DNA of 64,000 bases from Pleurodeles waltl (GCF_031143425.1 NC_090450.1:224839442-224903441); one strand, 5' to 3'. Shown: positions 47,020-58,242, numbered from the stretch's first letter. The notes: generated from the sequence alone by a model not told the origin. Numbers and translations: made by a program.

Positions 47020-47290
47020 GTCAGCGCCCACCCGAAGAAGGATATTTGGCGTGCCATTGCCAAGGACGTCCGGACCCTGGGGATCCACCACAGACGGAGC
47101 ACCCACTGCCGGAAAAGATGGGAGGACATTCGCCGCTGGAGCAAGAAGACGGCGGAGGCTCAGCTGGGGATGGCCTCCCAACGTGGGAGGGGTGCCCATC
47201 GAACCATGACCCCCCTGATGTTCCGGATCCTGGCGGTGGCCTACCTTGAGTTAGATGGGCGCTTGAGGGCATCACAGCAGACACAAGGGG
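47020..47290 (+). CDS. Gene B of H-B, exon 2 (recognition helix)
   Basis: Acceptor CATGTAG ends at 47019; donor GTGAGT begins at 47291. The exon is open and encodes VSAHPKKDIWRAIAKDVRTL, then RRSTHCRKRWEDIRRWSKK (the Myb recognition helix with conserved Trp residues), then QLGMASQRGRGAH and TPLMFRILAVAYLELDGRL. This is a typical trihelix/Myb-like domain of Harbinger accessory proteins. Intact here, while H-A has two stops at the Gln-Arg-Gly-Arg-Gly segment. Confidence 0.85.
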
Positions 47291-47672
47291 GTGAGTACAC
47301 TATCATTCAGCCTACTTTGCGCGCAGTGAAGGTGTCTGGGTGGGGGAGGAGGGCTGTGGTTTTCCCTAGGCCAGGGCGAGTTCCGTAGGCTAGGCCCCTC
47401 CGTAATGCAGGCCATGTGGCACCCCACCCCACCTCTGTAGAGTGCCAAGTAAAGGTATTCATGCCCCTGTGTCATCTATCTGTGCAGATGTTGTCCATAG
47501 CCATGTAGGCCATTTCCCAGGAACTGCATCTGTAGAGCCCAACAGCGCGACGTAGTGCAGGGGGCTGCTGTGTCTGCATTGTCCGCCAACGTAGCGGTAA
47601 GCCATGCACTCAACCCGTCTTTCTTCTGTCCCCCCCCCCTTTTTGTGGTCTCCCTGTTCTTGTGTGCATTAG

Positions 47673-49149
47673 CATCGTCAGGCAGAGGTACAGTGGCACC
47701 GGAGCACGAGGGAGCTGCATCCCACATGGCCATGGAGAGCCACACCACGGACTCAGAATACACCAGTGGGACGGAGGGCGAGGGGAGCACCACGGCGGTC
47801 ACAGGATCTGCAACCAGCGACACGGACTCATCCTCCGATGGGAGCTCCCTTGTGGTGGTGGCAACATCTGTGCCCCCCACTTCTACAGGTACAGCCGCCA
47901 CCACTCCTACCAGCATCGCCCTCCCAGCAGCCCCTCAGCCTTCGTGGCCGCTCACCCAGGAGGGTGGGCATCACCTTCGCCCCAGGCACCTCATCCCCTG
48001 CCCCTGTCACCTCTGCTGCCCTCAGTGAGGAGGCCATTGACCTCCTCAGGTCCCTCACTTTTGGGCAGTCTACCATTTTGAATGCCATCCAGGGTGTAGA
48101 AAGGGAATTGCAACACACAAATGCATTCCTGGAGGGCATTCATTCTGGTCAGGCTGCCCTTCATCGAACCTTGCAAACTCTGGCCTCAGCACTGATGGCA
48201 GCCATTGTCCCTGTGTCTGGCCTCCCCCCTCCAACTTCCTCCACCCAGACCCAATCCCCTGTACCCCAGCCTATCCCAAGCACACCATCCGACCAGCCTG
48301 CACACACCTCACCACACAAGGGAAGCTCAGGCAAACATAAGCACCACACATCCCACAGGCACTCACGCAAGCATCACACACATACAGACACACCAACATC
48401 CACTGCCTCCACTGTGTCCCCCTCCTCCTTGTCTCCCTCCTCCCTCCCAGTCTCGTCTACACTCACACCTGCATGCACTACCACTACAGCCACTACGTCC
48501 CGCACCAGCACACCCACCACCACACCCCGCTCACGTGCAGTCACCATCCCCACTACCATTTCAACGTCCCCTGTGTCCTCTCCCAGTGTGTCTGTGACGC
48601 CCCCTCCGAAGATACACAAACGCAGGCACACACCCGCCCAACAGCCATCCCTCTCACGACAGCCTCCAGCCCATGCACCTGCACCCAAATCCACAAAAGT
48701 TACACCTCCTACAACCACCACCTCTTCCTCCACTCCCAAACCCCCTCCAGCTACCCGTCCCAGTGTCTCCCAAAAACTTTTCCTGTCCACCCATAACCTA
48801 TTCCCCCCCCCGTCCAACTCATAGGTCCCGTACTAGCACCTCAGCCAAAAAATCTCCGGGACCAGTGGTGCCTGTTGTTACAGGTATGTGGAGTGCACCG
48901 GCCACCAGGCCAGCCAGTGTGGCACGGAGCCACAGCACAGCCAGTCCCCCCCCTGTGAAGCACCAGAAGGTGGACAGTGCCTGGCGGGAGAGGGGGAAGA
49001 CTCCAGCCAGCAAAGCCGCTCACAGGGGTCCCGGGGGGAGTGTTGACTCAGCTGTGACTCCTCCCAAGGTGGGGAAGGGGCAGAACAAATCTCCAAAGTC
49101 TGGGAGGAGCAGCACGGCGGAGAAGACCGCCATCATCCCCGCTGCCTAG
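47673..49149 (+). pseudogene. Gene B of H-B, exon 3 (helix and low-complexity tail)
   Basis: Starts after a GCATTAG acceptor. It reads an acidic Ser-rich part (DSSSDGSSLVVVATS). After a frame change near 47940 comes a helical region (SEEAIDLLRSLTFGQSTI, ERELQHTNAFLEGIHSGQ) that may dimerise, then about 190 residues rich in Thr/Ser/Pro/His. A second frame change falls on a C-run near 48806-48814. A Lys/Ser-rich part follows (KGQNKSPKSGRSSTAEK), ending at TAG 49147-49149. That stop is one base from CAG and the same frame continues through the 33-bp repeats to a TGA near 49937. Confidence 0.75.
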
Positions 49150-49884
49150 GAGGCCTCCGCCATCCCCATCGTCACTGCCCAGGAGGCCACCGCCAGCCCC
49201 ATCGTCACTGCCCAGGAGGCCACCGCCAGCCCCAGAGTCACTGGCCAGGAGGCCACCGCCAGCCTCATCGTCACTGCCCAGGAGGCCACCGCCAGCCCCA
49301 GAGTCACTACCCAGGAGGCCACCGCCAGCCCCAGAGTCACTGGCCAGGAGGCCACCGCCAGCCCCAGAGTCACTGCCCAGGAGGCCATTGCCAGCCCCAG
49401 AGTCACTGCCCAGGAGGCCACCGCCAGCCCCAGAGTCACTGCCCAGGAGGCCACCGCCAGCCCCAGAGTCACTGCCCAGGAGGCCACCGCCTGCCCCACA
49501 GTCACTGGCCAGGGGGCCACTGCCAGCCTCATCGTCACTGCCCAGGAGGCCACCGCCAGCCCCAGAGTCACTGGCCAGGAGGCCTCCGCCAGCCCCATCG
49601 TCACTGCCCAGGAGGCCAACGCCAGCCTCATCGTCACTGCCCAGGAGGCCACCGCCAGCCCCAGAGTCACTGGCCAGGAGGCCACCGCCAGCCTCATCGT
49701 CACTGCCCAGGAGGCCACCGCCAGCCCCAGAGTCACTGGCCAGGAGGCCACCGCCGGCCTCATCGTCACTGCCCAGGAGGCGACCGCCAGCCCCAGAGTC
49801 ACTGGCCAGGAGGCCACCGCCAGCCTCATCATCACTGCCCAGGAGGCCACTGCCAGAGTCACTGCCCAGGAGGCCACCACCAGC
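49150..49884 (+). repeat. 33-bp in-frame minisatellite (about 22 copies)
   Basis: Unit GAGGCCACCGCCAGCCCC then AGAGTCACTGCCCAG, 33 bp. In the gene B frame it reads the 11-residue unit EATASPRVTAQ, with variants SLIVTAQ and SPRVTGQ. The period is a multiple of three, so several frames stay open on both strands. The array follows directly after a CAG-to-TAG stop. Confidence 0.9.
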
Positions 49885-49984
49885 CACAGCCCAGCTGGCC
49901 AGGAGTGCCCCGCAAGCCACAGCCCAGCTGACCCATGAAGGACCGCCAGCCACAGCCCTGCTGGGCAATGAAGGACCGCCTTGG

Positions 49985-50190
49985 CAAGGACCGCTGAACA
50001 GGGCAAAGACCGCCATGGAAAGCACCGCTGAACAGGTCTGACACTGGCAACTCAAGCACCGCTGAACAGGGCAAAGACCGCCATGGAAAGCACCGCTGAA
50101 CAGGTCTGACACTGGCAACTCAAGCACCGCTGAACAGGCCAAGGACCGCTGAACAGGGCAAAGACCGCCATGGAAAGCACCGCTAGCCCA
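49985..50190 (+). repeat. Tandem duplication of about 70 bp
   Basis: The phrase CACCGCTGAACAGGGCAAAG, then ACCGCCATGGAAAG, then AACAGGTCTGACACTGGC occurs twice in full and a third time in part. Adjacent to the minisatellite; rich in ACCGC words. Confidence 0.8.
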
Positions 50191-50245
50191 TTTGCGGCAG
50201 GGGCAGTGACGCAACTGGGACCGTCACGGGTGTGTGCTGCACTCT

Positions 50246-50745
50246 GGGCACCAGTCCCCCTTCAGAACCAGTGGAGAACAGCATCCACTCCGTCTGTCCT
50301 TGGCAGGATGAAGCACTCTGGGCACCAGTCCCCCTCCAGAACCAGTGGAGAACAGCATCCACTCCGTCTGTCCTTGGCAGGATGAAGCACTCTGGGCACC
50401 AGTTCCCAACCAGAACCGGTGGAGACCTGCATCCACTTGAGAGACTGTGGCTTTGCACTCCCCAGGATTGAACAGTGGGCAACCCACCCACTGTAGAGAC
50501 TTGAGAGACTGTGGCTTTGCACTCCCCAGGATTGCACAGTGGGCAACCCACCCACTGTAGAGACTTGAGAGACTGTGGCTTTGCACTCCCCAGGATTGAA
50601 CAGTAGGCAACCCACCCACTGTAGAGACTTGAGAGACTGTGGCTTTGCACTCCCCAGGATTGAACAGTGGGCAACCCACCCACTGTAGAGACTTGAGAGA
50701 CTGTGGCTTTGCACTCCCCAGGATACATCAATGGGCATGGAGCCC
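50246..50745. repeat. 74-bp and 64-bp tandem repeats near the right end of H-B
   Basis: The 74-bp unit (GGGCACCAGTCCCCC ...) starts at 50246, 50320 and 50394. The 64-bp unit (CTTGAGAGACTGTGGCTTTG ...) starts at 50436, 50500, 50564, 50628 and 50692, an exact 64-bp period. Both unit types also occur in H-A in smaller numbers. Confidence 0.92.
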
Positions 50746-51189
50746 CCTCGTGGATCTGGCGTCGTGCACTCATCCGGCTGAGGTGCCCCCCCTTCCCTTC
50801 CCCCTGAGGTGCCTGTTGTATTTCGATCTGATGCCCCTGCAGTGTTCTCTCCGTTTGGATCGGGTATCTTGTGTGGGCCTCGCCCATGCATTTTGGGCCC
50901 AGTGGTCCACGGACTATGAATGGTGCAATACCTGCACTACTAATCGTGGTGTATATTTTGTTTATTGTGTATATATATATGTATATATTTGCTTACTGTA
51001 TTTTGATATATTACAATGGTTCCACTCATTTCCTTTTGTCTTTGCATTCTTCCGGGGGGGTTGGGGGGTGTTACTGTAATGTATAGATATGCATTGGTGT
51101 GTGTGTTGTAGTGGGTGAGGGTCGGGGTGGGGGTTGGGATGTTGGTTGTGTGTGTCCCTGTGTTTTTGCCTCCCCCCTCCCCTATGTCA

Positions 51190-51614
51190 TAGGTGCAGTA
51201 CTCACCGTGGTCTTCGCCGCCGGCGTTGATGATCCTCGTAGAGGAGCAGGAAGACTAGTGCTGGCAGAATATGGAGTTCCGGCTCCATGGTGCCCTCCTT
51301 CCTCGTGGAGTGTGTAGAGGTGAGCGTTTTCTCTTTGAAATGGCTGTTTCCGCCGTGTTTTTATCTGCGGTGAATCCGCCCCGGAAAAGGTGGCGGATTG
51401 GTAGGTTGCGATGCTGTGGGCGATACATTGTCTTCCGCCTGTCTGTTGGCGGTGACAGCCGCGCTGTTTGTTTATACCACCGTGGTGGTCGGGGTGTTAA
51501 AGTGGCTGTCTTTGTTGGCGGTTTCCGCCACGGTCATAATTCCAATTTTTTTACCGCCGGCCTGTTGGCAGTCTTACCGCCACTTTAACACCGTGCGCCA
51601 GGGTTGTAATGACC
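51190..51614. promoter_or_regulatory. Right terminal region of H-B
   Basis: A conserved block (51190-51325), then GGCGGT/ACCGCC motifs (for example 51385-51400, 51446-51454, 51518-51530, 51553-51560), a T-run and the GGTCATTACAAC inverted repeat. Matches the right end of H-A. Confidence 0.65.
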
Positions 51615-54600
51615 ACCATAATCTCAGAAATAGAGAAAATATAACGACTCCTGCCGATTTACTGATTTGCGTCCCTCTCGTTCCATTCAGGATGCACCAT
51701 ATAGACGTAGCGAGAGAGGAGGCTGTCCTAATAGACATCCTGAATAATTGAAACAGAAGAAAGACTCACCACAGTCTTCCGACAAAAAAGAAGATAAGTC
51801 CACATTACAAAAGCCACAGTAAAATGCCAGGACACTTGAGAACATTGCTGAAGAACAAGACGTGGGCAGTGACACTTTTCAACAGTGCAGCAGAGGTCAC
51901 GATATGTCTTCAGAGTCTGAAAGATCATCTGGATGCGACAGCAACTAGTGATTTCATTGCGGTTGAGACTGCGGATGGGCATGTTCTGCCATCCAACAGG
52001 GTTTATGAATTAAATATACAAATTGAGGGAGGTGTAAAGTGCATCATGGTGTGATATTCTGGGATGAACTTAGTTGTGATATCCTACTGGCTGAAAGGGA
52101 CTGGCCACCTGAGCAAGTTCGTAATCTCCCACATGGGGAAGATGTAATTTTGCCTTCTTTCTCTGATCTTTTCCAGAAGCGGTAAAACAAGCCTACACTG
52201 TTAACTGGGCTTTAGTGCAGGCACCTGTATTATACTGCAATCATGTAGGTTGGGACAAGGATTCTCCTTGTCATGTAATACACATTCGGTCTACACCCCA
52301 GCCTCAGCCACAATATCCTGTGAAACATGAAATAAAAGCTCCAATGAGGGAGATCCTCACTCAGCTCGAGTACCAGGGTGTAATAGAGCCCTGTGTCTCT
52401 GCAATGAATAACCTGTTATTTCCCGTTGCAAAACCCGACCATTCGTACAGAATAGTCTGAGATTACAGACACTTAAACAGTCATACATGCACATATGCTA
52501 TACAAAATTCTTATAGCCCAGCACTAATTAACAATATAGTGCACAAAAAGTACAAAACAACCTTAGATATCTCCAATGTTTTTTCTGCCAAAACTTAGCA
52601 CATGAAAGTCAGGACCTGAGTGCATTCTCATTTGGCTCACAAAAGAACTTCTGCCGTTTCCACCAAGGTTACATGATATTGATCCAGAGGAGTTGTCTTA
52701 TGTGGATGACATCTCTCTCACAGATGACTTCCTCAACATTCATCTTGCCAGGGTCGATCGGATTGTTTTAGGATTCGTAGCCCTTGGCTACAAATTTAAT
52801 TTTAGGAAAACAAAAATAGCTTTCTCAGCGCATTGTTCCTGGGATATGAACTATCAAACAAGGGCAAGAGCCTGGCCCCCCATTTTCTAGAGAAATGTGC
52901 TCAACTCCCACCACCAAATACAATGAAGAAACTACTTTACTTGGTTTCTTCAATTTTGGCAGAACTTACATTCCTGACTATGCACAACAAATCAAGCCAC
53001 TTTATGACTTAATACACCCTGATTTTTCTAGCAGACACTGGACAGTTGAACCCACACGCATCCTTAGGGAATTGCAACCGGCCATGCTAGAAGAAAAACC
53101 CTACACACCTAAAGCAACAAAACACATTTGGTCATCTGAATAATTGCTGGTATCATCAGGTTCACTTATGTCACCTTTAATGAAGGAGACACAGTGCTCA
53201 TGGCCTATAAATCACATTTATTCTCCAATGCACCCACAGAAAAAAATAATTCTAACTGCAGTTCAGATGGCTGTCATCAAGGAGAGACCACTTGCCCAAG
53301 GGAAACGCATTATTGCCATTACCCCGGTGCCAGCCTCAGAAGCCGTCACCAAAGCAAGCGTTCCTAACGCTAAAGCATTACATCCAAGCTGGATTCAACC
53401 TATGAACAGGAGAACCCAGCACCTCTAGACATTTTGCCACTTGACAGATACCATGCTGTCATTTCCAATGATGGTTCAGCGCAACCAGTCGTAGGTACTA
53501 AACATCAATACTCAGCCGCTTGAGCAGCCGTGAGTGGAGTGATGAAGGATGGTGTATTCCACCCTCCTAATACCTACACGCAGACCCTAGGAGACTGCAC
53601 AGCCCAGCTGGCTGAACTCAAAGCCCTGATTAGCACTAGAACACACAGAGCCAGGACTTCTCACTCTGATTGTCTGGGACTCATACTACTGCTTCCAATC
53701 CTTCAATGATTATCTTAATCATTGGAAGTTGAACGGGTTAAGAGACTCCAATGGGAACACCCTAAAACACAGAAATCTGAGAGGGAGGCTGGCTGATCTC
53801 AAGGATAAGCTATCTTGTGTCCAACGTGTAGGAGTACACGTTATCGGCAGCACTTTGGCTGATGGAGCAACCAAGTGTGCAGTAGCTACGGCTTCTGTTG
53901 CTGCAGTTACTCATTCTCAGATGAGATTGGATAATTAAATTCTGACTGCAGTGAAATCTTCAGCTGAAGGCAAGCTTCTTCTAAGAGCGTACCCTACAAA
54001 ATACTCTTACCACATCAGTGCACAGAATGTTGCCTGCGCAACAATTCCTCAGGTTCGAGATCGAGTGATCCCCAATCAAGGCCAGAGATTAGATCTCATC
54101 AAAGCAGCGCATGAGGGTTTTGAATCTGCACATGCTGGTATTTCAGCCACAGTAACACTCTTACAGAAACGCTTCTAGTGGCCAGGTCTATACAAACAGA
54201 CAAAGCAATACATCCTTTGTTGTGACATTTATCAGCAGATTAAGGGCTCAATATCAAACGCCCACCACGGACTTCCCTCTTAGTGTCCAACATGCCACAA
54301 CGATGTGTGTACCCGGACCATTGTGGTCCGCTCCAACCTGATGGTGCAAACAAATAGATCTTAGGCGCTGTAGATTCTTGCTCTAGATTCCTGTGGGTAT
54401 GACCTCAGTGGTCGGCTGACGCTTGAACTGTTATAAAACATTTGCTGATCTTTATTGGTACATATGTGGTTGCAGCATTCAATTCGGACCAGGTCCCTGC
54501 CTTTGGCTCTAAGGCATTCAGGGACACCATGGGGACGATGAGTGTTGAACTCCATTACTCCTCACCACACCATCCAGAGGGAAATTTGGTTGGGGGAGGA

Positions 54601-55060
54601 GGAATTGAGATCTAATGCATTCCTTAACAGCCAGAATATTCGGTTCAGGCCGCAGCTGGCTTCATTACCTATATTGGGTCCAGAGAGCACTAAATACTCT
54701 GCCAACGTATGAGGTTCTGTTTGAGATGCCTATGTATGTCCCAGATCTTGATGGCCCTGGTATGGTGGCAGCGGACACATCATTTGACATAAATGAACGT
54801 CTCACTGTCTTACAGGAGCTTCAGCAATTTTGTGATGATAATTCATCCGCCAGTGCTGCCACTTTAGGAATAACAGATTTACCAACAACTTCTACTGGCT
54901 GGATTCCTAAAGTCGGGGATCTGGTGTGTGAGAAGATCGCTGTGAAGACAAATTCAGCCCATCCTACAGAGCACCAGTCCCAGTCTTGGGAATACAAGGT
55001 ACCAGAACTGTGATCCTATCACCGCTGCCAGGGTCCAAAGCTAACAGATTCATTTCCATT
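51615..55060 (+). pseudogene. pol: Retroviral pol remnant (RT, RNase H, integrase)
   Basis: Pol would encode the protease, reverse transcriptase-RNase H and integrase of the provirus. Visible in order: possible protease region (51824-52054, not secure); RT N-part (52215-52460); RT catalytic box YVDD (52699-52710); connection/thumb (52895-53040); RNase H with DGSAQP (about 53470) and TAQLAELKAL (about 53599-53628); integrase zinc-binding region with two His (about 54106-54135) but a degraded Cys pair; integrase core near 54361-54580; and a C-terminal domain near 54900-55060. At least a dozen stops and frameshifts separate these parts. Foamy-virus-like by phrase similarity; non-functional. Confidence 0.8.
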
Positions 55061-55229
55061 GACGACGTCAAACTTCACCATGGGGCCGATCCTGCACAGT
55101 AGACCCAGCTGACCCTTGGGTAGTTCCCTGTCCTCTGTCACTACCCAAAATACCTCTTCTAAGCAGAACTGACAATACTACTTCTGATTACACAAGCACG
55201 TCCAACGATGCTACAACTACCTCCTCGAC

Positions 55230-55700
55230 CATGGGGAGAGTGGAAAATGAGCTCTTGCTAATTCCTGTTACCACCTCAATGACATCACATGTCAAAGATG
55301 TGGCAGTTTTCTATTCCAACACAACACAAACTGATAACATCATCTATTATGAGCCTCCACGTGAAGTATACCCATCTACCAGTAATGCACCTGCACTGTG
55401 TTTGCAGAGACTGCTTCTGGTTTCTTTATCAGCATTGATGACTTTTCTTCAACTTCAGCTACTCCTGTGATTAGAACTGTTTCAAATACACGTAAGCTGT
55501 ATTTCTGGCTTTAAAAAAACTATCTAATTCCCCCATGGAACTATCTATGGGTATTCTTGACAGTATTTGCATTGTTTCTATGGATTGGTTTTGTGTCTGT
55601 TTTCTTTCTTGCCTATAAATGGTCATTGCCTTCCAGAACGCTCCTCTGTTGAGCCCGTGAATGAAGTCATAACTCCATATCATTCCTCAAATTAAGTCCG
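55230..55700 (+). pseudogene. Possible retroviral env C-terminal remnant
   Basis: Downstream of pol. One frame reads a strongly hydrophobic membrane-spanning segment (about 55540-55612, FALFLWIGFVSVFFLAYK) after a PPWNY phrase. This is where the Env transmembrane anchor would be. The surrounding frame is broken and no surface-subunit similarity was recognised. The position and membrane segment are the only evidence. Confidence 0.4.
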
Positions 55701-55871
55701 CAGGGACTTGTCCCTTGTGAACATTTTAGCTGGGCCAATTCCTGATGGGACTGTGTGGAATAAAGTTCCATTTGATATATATGGGCCTACTGAGTTATCA
55801 TGACTGATGTAATTACACCTGGTGTTGTATCTGATGATTGGGATGTTAAGACAGTTCATTCAATGCTAACA

Positions 55872-55992
55872 AATCCGCCAGCTCAAAGGTCAGTGATAAA
55901 GAGGCGGGCCCAACACCGACACCGTTACGCCAACAGAACAATGCCCACCACATTATGACCCACGAATCACCACGGCGGACTTTCAACAACGG
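55872..55992. mobile_element. Fragment of Harbinger H-A/H-B family (left end)
   Basis: ATCCGCCAGCTCAAAGGTCA, GTGATAAAGAGGCGGG, CCACATTATGACCCACGAAT, then CGGACTTTCAAC match the H-B left subterminal region (about 42774-42894). The outermost bases are missing, and LTR-2 starts at 55993 inside it. Confidence 0.8.
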
Positions 55993-58216
55993 TGTAGGAG
56001 GCTGGACTGGCTTGTAGTGAGTACCAAGGGGTACTTGCACCTTGCACCAGGCCCAGTTATCCCTTATTAGTGTATAGGGTGTCTAGCAGCTTAGGCTGAT
56101 AGATAATGGTAGCTTAGCAGAGCAGCTTAGGCTGAACTAGGAGACGTGTGAAGCTACTACAGTATCTATGCAGAAACAGGCACTACGAGGATGCATGAAA
56201 CGGTGCTCACCCGAAGTCGCACAAAGGAGTCCCACGTCGCCGGAGACCAACTTAGAACGTCGTGCAATGCAGGTTAGAGTGCCGTGGACCCAGGCTTGGC
56301 TGTGCACAAAGGATTTCCGCCAGAAGTGCACAGGGGCCGGAGTAGCTGCAAAAGTCGCGGTTCCCAGCAATGCAGCCCAGCGAGGTGAGGCAAGGACTTA
56401 CCTCCACCAAACTTGGACTGAAGAGTCACTGGACTGTGGGGGTCACTTGGACAGAGTTGGTGGATTCGAGGGACCTCGCTCGTCGTGCTGAGAGGAGACC
56501 CAAGGGACCGGTAATGCAGCTTTTTGGTGCCTGCGGTTGCAGGGGGAAGATTCCGTCGACCCACGGGAGATTTCTTCGGAGCTTCTGGTGCAGAGAGGAG
56601 GCAGACTACCCCCACAGCATGCACAAGCAGGAAAACAGTCGAGAAGGCGGCAGGATCAGCGTTACAGAGTTGCAGTAGTCGTCTTAGCTACTTTGTTGCA
56701 GGTTTGCAGGCTTCCAGCGCGGTCAGCAGTCGATTCCTTATCAGAAGGTGAAGAGAGAGATGCAGAGGAACTCGGATGAGCTCTTGCATTCGTTATCTAA
56801 TGAATCCCAAGAGACAGAGACCCTAAATAGCCAGAAAAGAGGGTTTGGCTACTTAGGAGAGAGGATAGGCTAGCAACACCTGAAGGAGCCAATCACAAGG
56901 AGTCTCTGACGTCACCTGGTGGCACTGGCCACTCAGAGCAGTCCAGTGTGCCAGCAGCACCTCTGTTTCCAAGATGGCAGAGGTCTGGAGCACACTGGAG
57001 GAGCTCTGGACACCTCCCAGGGGAGGTGCAGGTCAGGGGAGTGGTCACTCCCCTTTCCTTTGTCCAGTTTCACGCCAGAGCAGGGCTAAGGGGTCCCTGA
57101 ACCGGTGTAGACTGGCTTATGCAGAATTGGGCACCTCTGTGCCCAACAAAGCATTTCCAGAGGCTGGGGGAGGCTACTCCTCCCCTGCCTTCACACCATT
57201 TTCCAAAGGGAGAGGGTGTAACACCCTCTCTCAGAGGAAGTCCTTTGTTCTGACATCCTGGGCCGGGCCTGGCTGGACCCCAGGAGGGCAGCTGCCTGTC
57301 TGAGGGGCTGGCAGCAGCAGCAGCTGCAGTGAAACCCCAGGAAGGGCAGTTTGGCAGTACCAGGGTCTGTGCTACAGACCACTGGGATCATGGGATTGTG
57401 CCAACTATGCCAGGATGGTATAGAGGGGGCAATTCCATGATCATAGACATGTTACATGGCCATATTCGGAGTTACCATTGTGTAGCTACATATAGGTAGT
57501 GACCTATATGTAGTGCACACGTGTAATGGTGTCCCCGCACTCACAAAGTTCAGGGAATTGGCTCTGAACAATGTGGGGGCACCTTGGCTAGTGCCAGGGT
57601 GCCCTCACACTAAGTAACTTTGCACCTAACCTTTACCAGGTAAAGGTTAGACATATAGGTGACTTATAAGTTACTTAAGTGCAGTGTAAAATGGCTGTGA
57701 AATAACGTGGACGTTATTTCACTCAGGCTGCAGTGGCAGGCCTGTGTAAGAATTGTCAGAGCTCCCTATGGGTGGCAAAAGAAATGCTGCAGCCCATAGG
57801 GATCTCCTGGAACCCCAATACCCTGGGTACCTCAGTACCATATACTAGGGAATTATAAGGGTGTTCCAGTAAGCCAATGTAAATTGGTAAAATTGGTCAC
57901 TAGCCTGTTAGTGACAATTTGGAAGAAATGAGAGAGCATAACCACTGAGGTTCTGGTTAGCAGAGCCTCAGTGAGACAGTTAGGCACCACACAGGGAACA
58001 CATACATATAGGCCACAAACTTATGAGCACTGGGGTCCTGACTAGCAGGGACCCAGTGACACATAACAAACATACTGAAAACATAGGGTTTTCACTATGA
58101 GCACTGGGCCCTGGCTAGCAGGATCCCAGTGAGACAGTGAAAACACCCTGACATACACTCACAAACAGGCCAAAAGTGGGGGTAACAAGGCTAGAAAGAG
58201 GCTACTTTCTCACACA
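55993..58216 (-). repeat. LTR-2 3' LTR (left copy, internally deleted)
   Basis: Matches the right LTR from 61212 on, but lacks about 866 bp (61384-62249 of the right copy), replaced by a few bases at 56165-56170. The missing part holds the only AATAAA seen on the transcribed strand of the LTR. Open frames inside it recur in the other LTR and are not genes. Confidence 0.93.
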
Positions 58217-58242
58217 ACCCCCCCAAACGAAGGACAATAAGG

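Larger units (their letters stand above)
42637..51614. mobile_element. Harbinger-type DNA transposon H-B (three genes)
   Basis: About 9.0 kb with 12-bp perfect terminal inverted repeats GGTCATTACAAC. It is inserted between the gag-like and pol parts of the retrovirus. Gene order, subterminal motifs and tandem repeats are the same as H-A. It is better preserved in gene B exons 1 and 2 and in most of the transposase, but has frameshifts in gene A exon 1, transposase C-terminus and gene B exon 3. The target duplication is unclear (flanks ATA on the left and ATA at 51618-51620 on the right are a candidate). Confidence 0.92.
40165..55871 (+). mobile_element. Endogenous retrovirus, foamy-virus-like, split by H-B
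   Basis: An old, broken provirus: 5' LTR, gag-like region, then (after the H-B insertion 42637-51614) pol with RT, RNase H and integrase, then a region with an env-like membrane segment. The RT/RNase H phrases (KYKTTLDISN, YVDDISL, YIPDYAQQIKPLYDLI) look closest to spumaretroviruses; this is a family-level impression. All reading frames are broken by multiple stops and frameshifts, so it cannot produce virus proteins. The 3' LTR is not in the window; it may lie beyond LTR-2 or be deleted. Confidence 0.75.

Noticed and set aside
49048..50214. 388-codon minus-strand open frame (Gly/Ala/Asp/Ser-rich) and a 286-codon frame over the same region
   Set aside because: Both are by-products of the 33-bp tandem repeat on the gene B strand. 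A period divisible by three keeps several frames open. No start context or family support.
50246..50745. CRISPR-like array (regular 64-bp units)
   Set aside because: The units are direct full-length tandem copies without unique spacers, inside a eukaryotic transposon.
42631..51620. ATA as target duplication of H-B
   Set aside because: Only three bases, and the exact end of the inverted repeat differs by one or two bases between sides, so the duplication cannot be fixed; not listed as a feature.
56370..56678. 102-codon open frame in LTR-2, repeated at 62449-62757
   Set aside because: Duplicated because both LTRs contain it. Overlaps other equally open frames on both strands and shows no domain.
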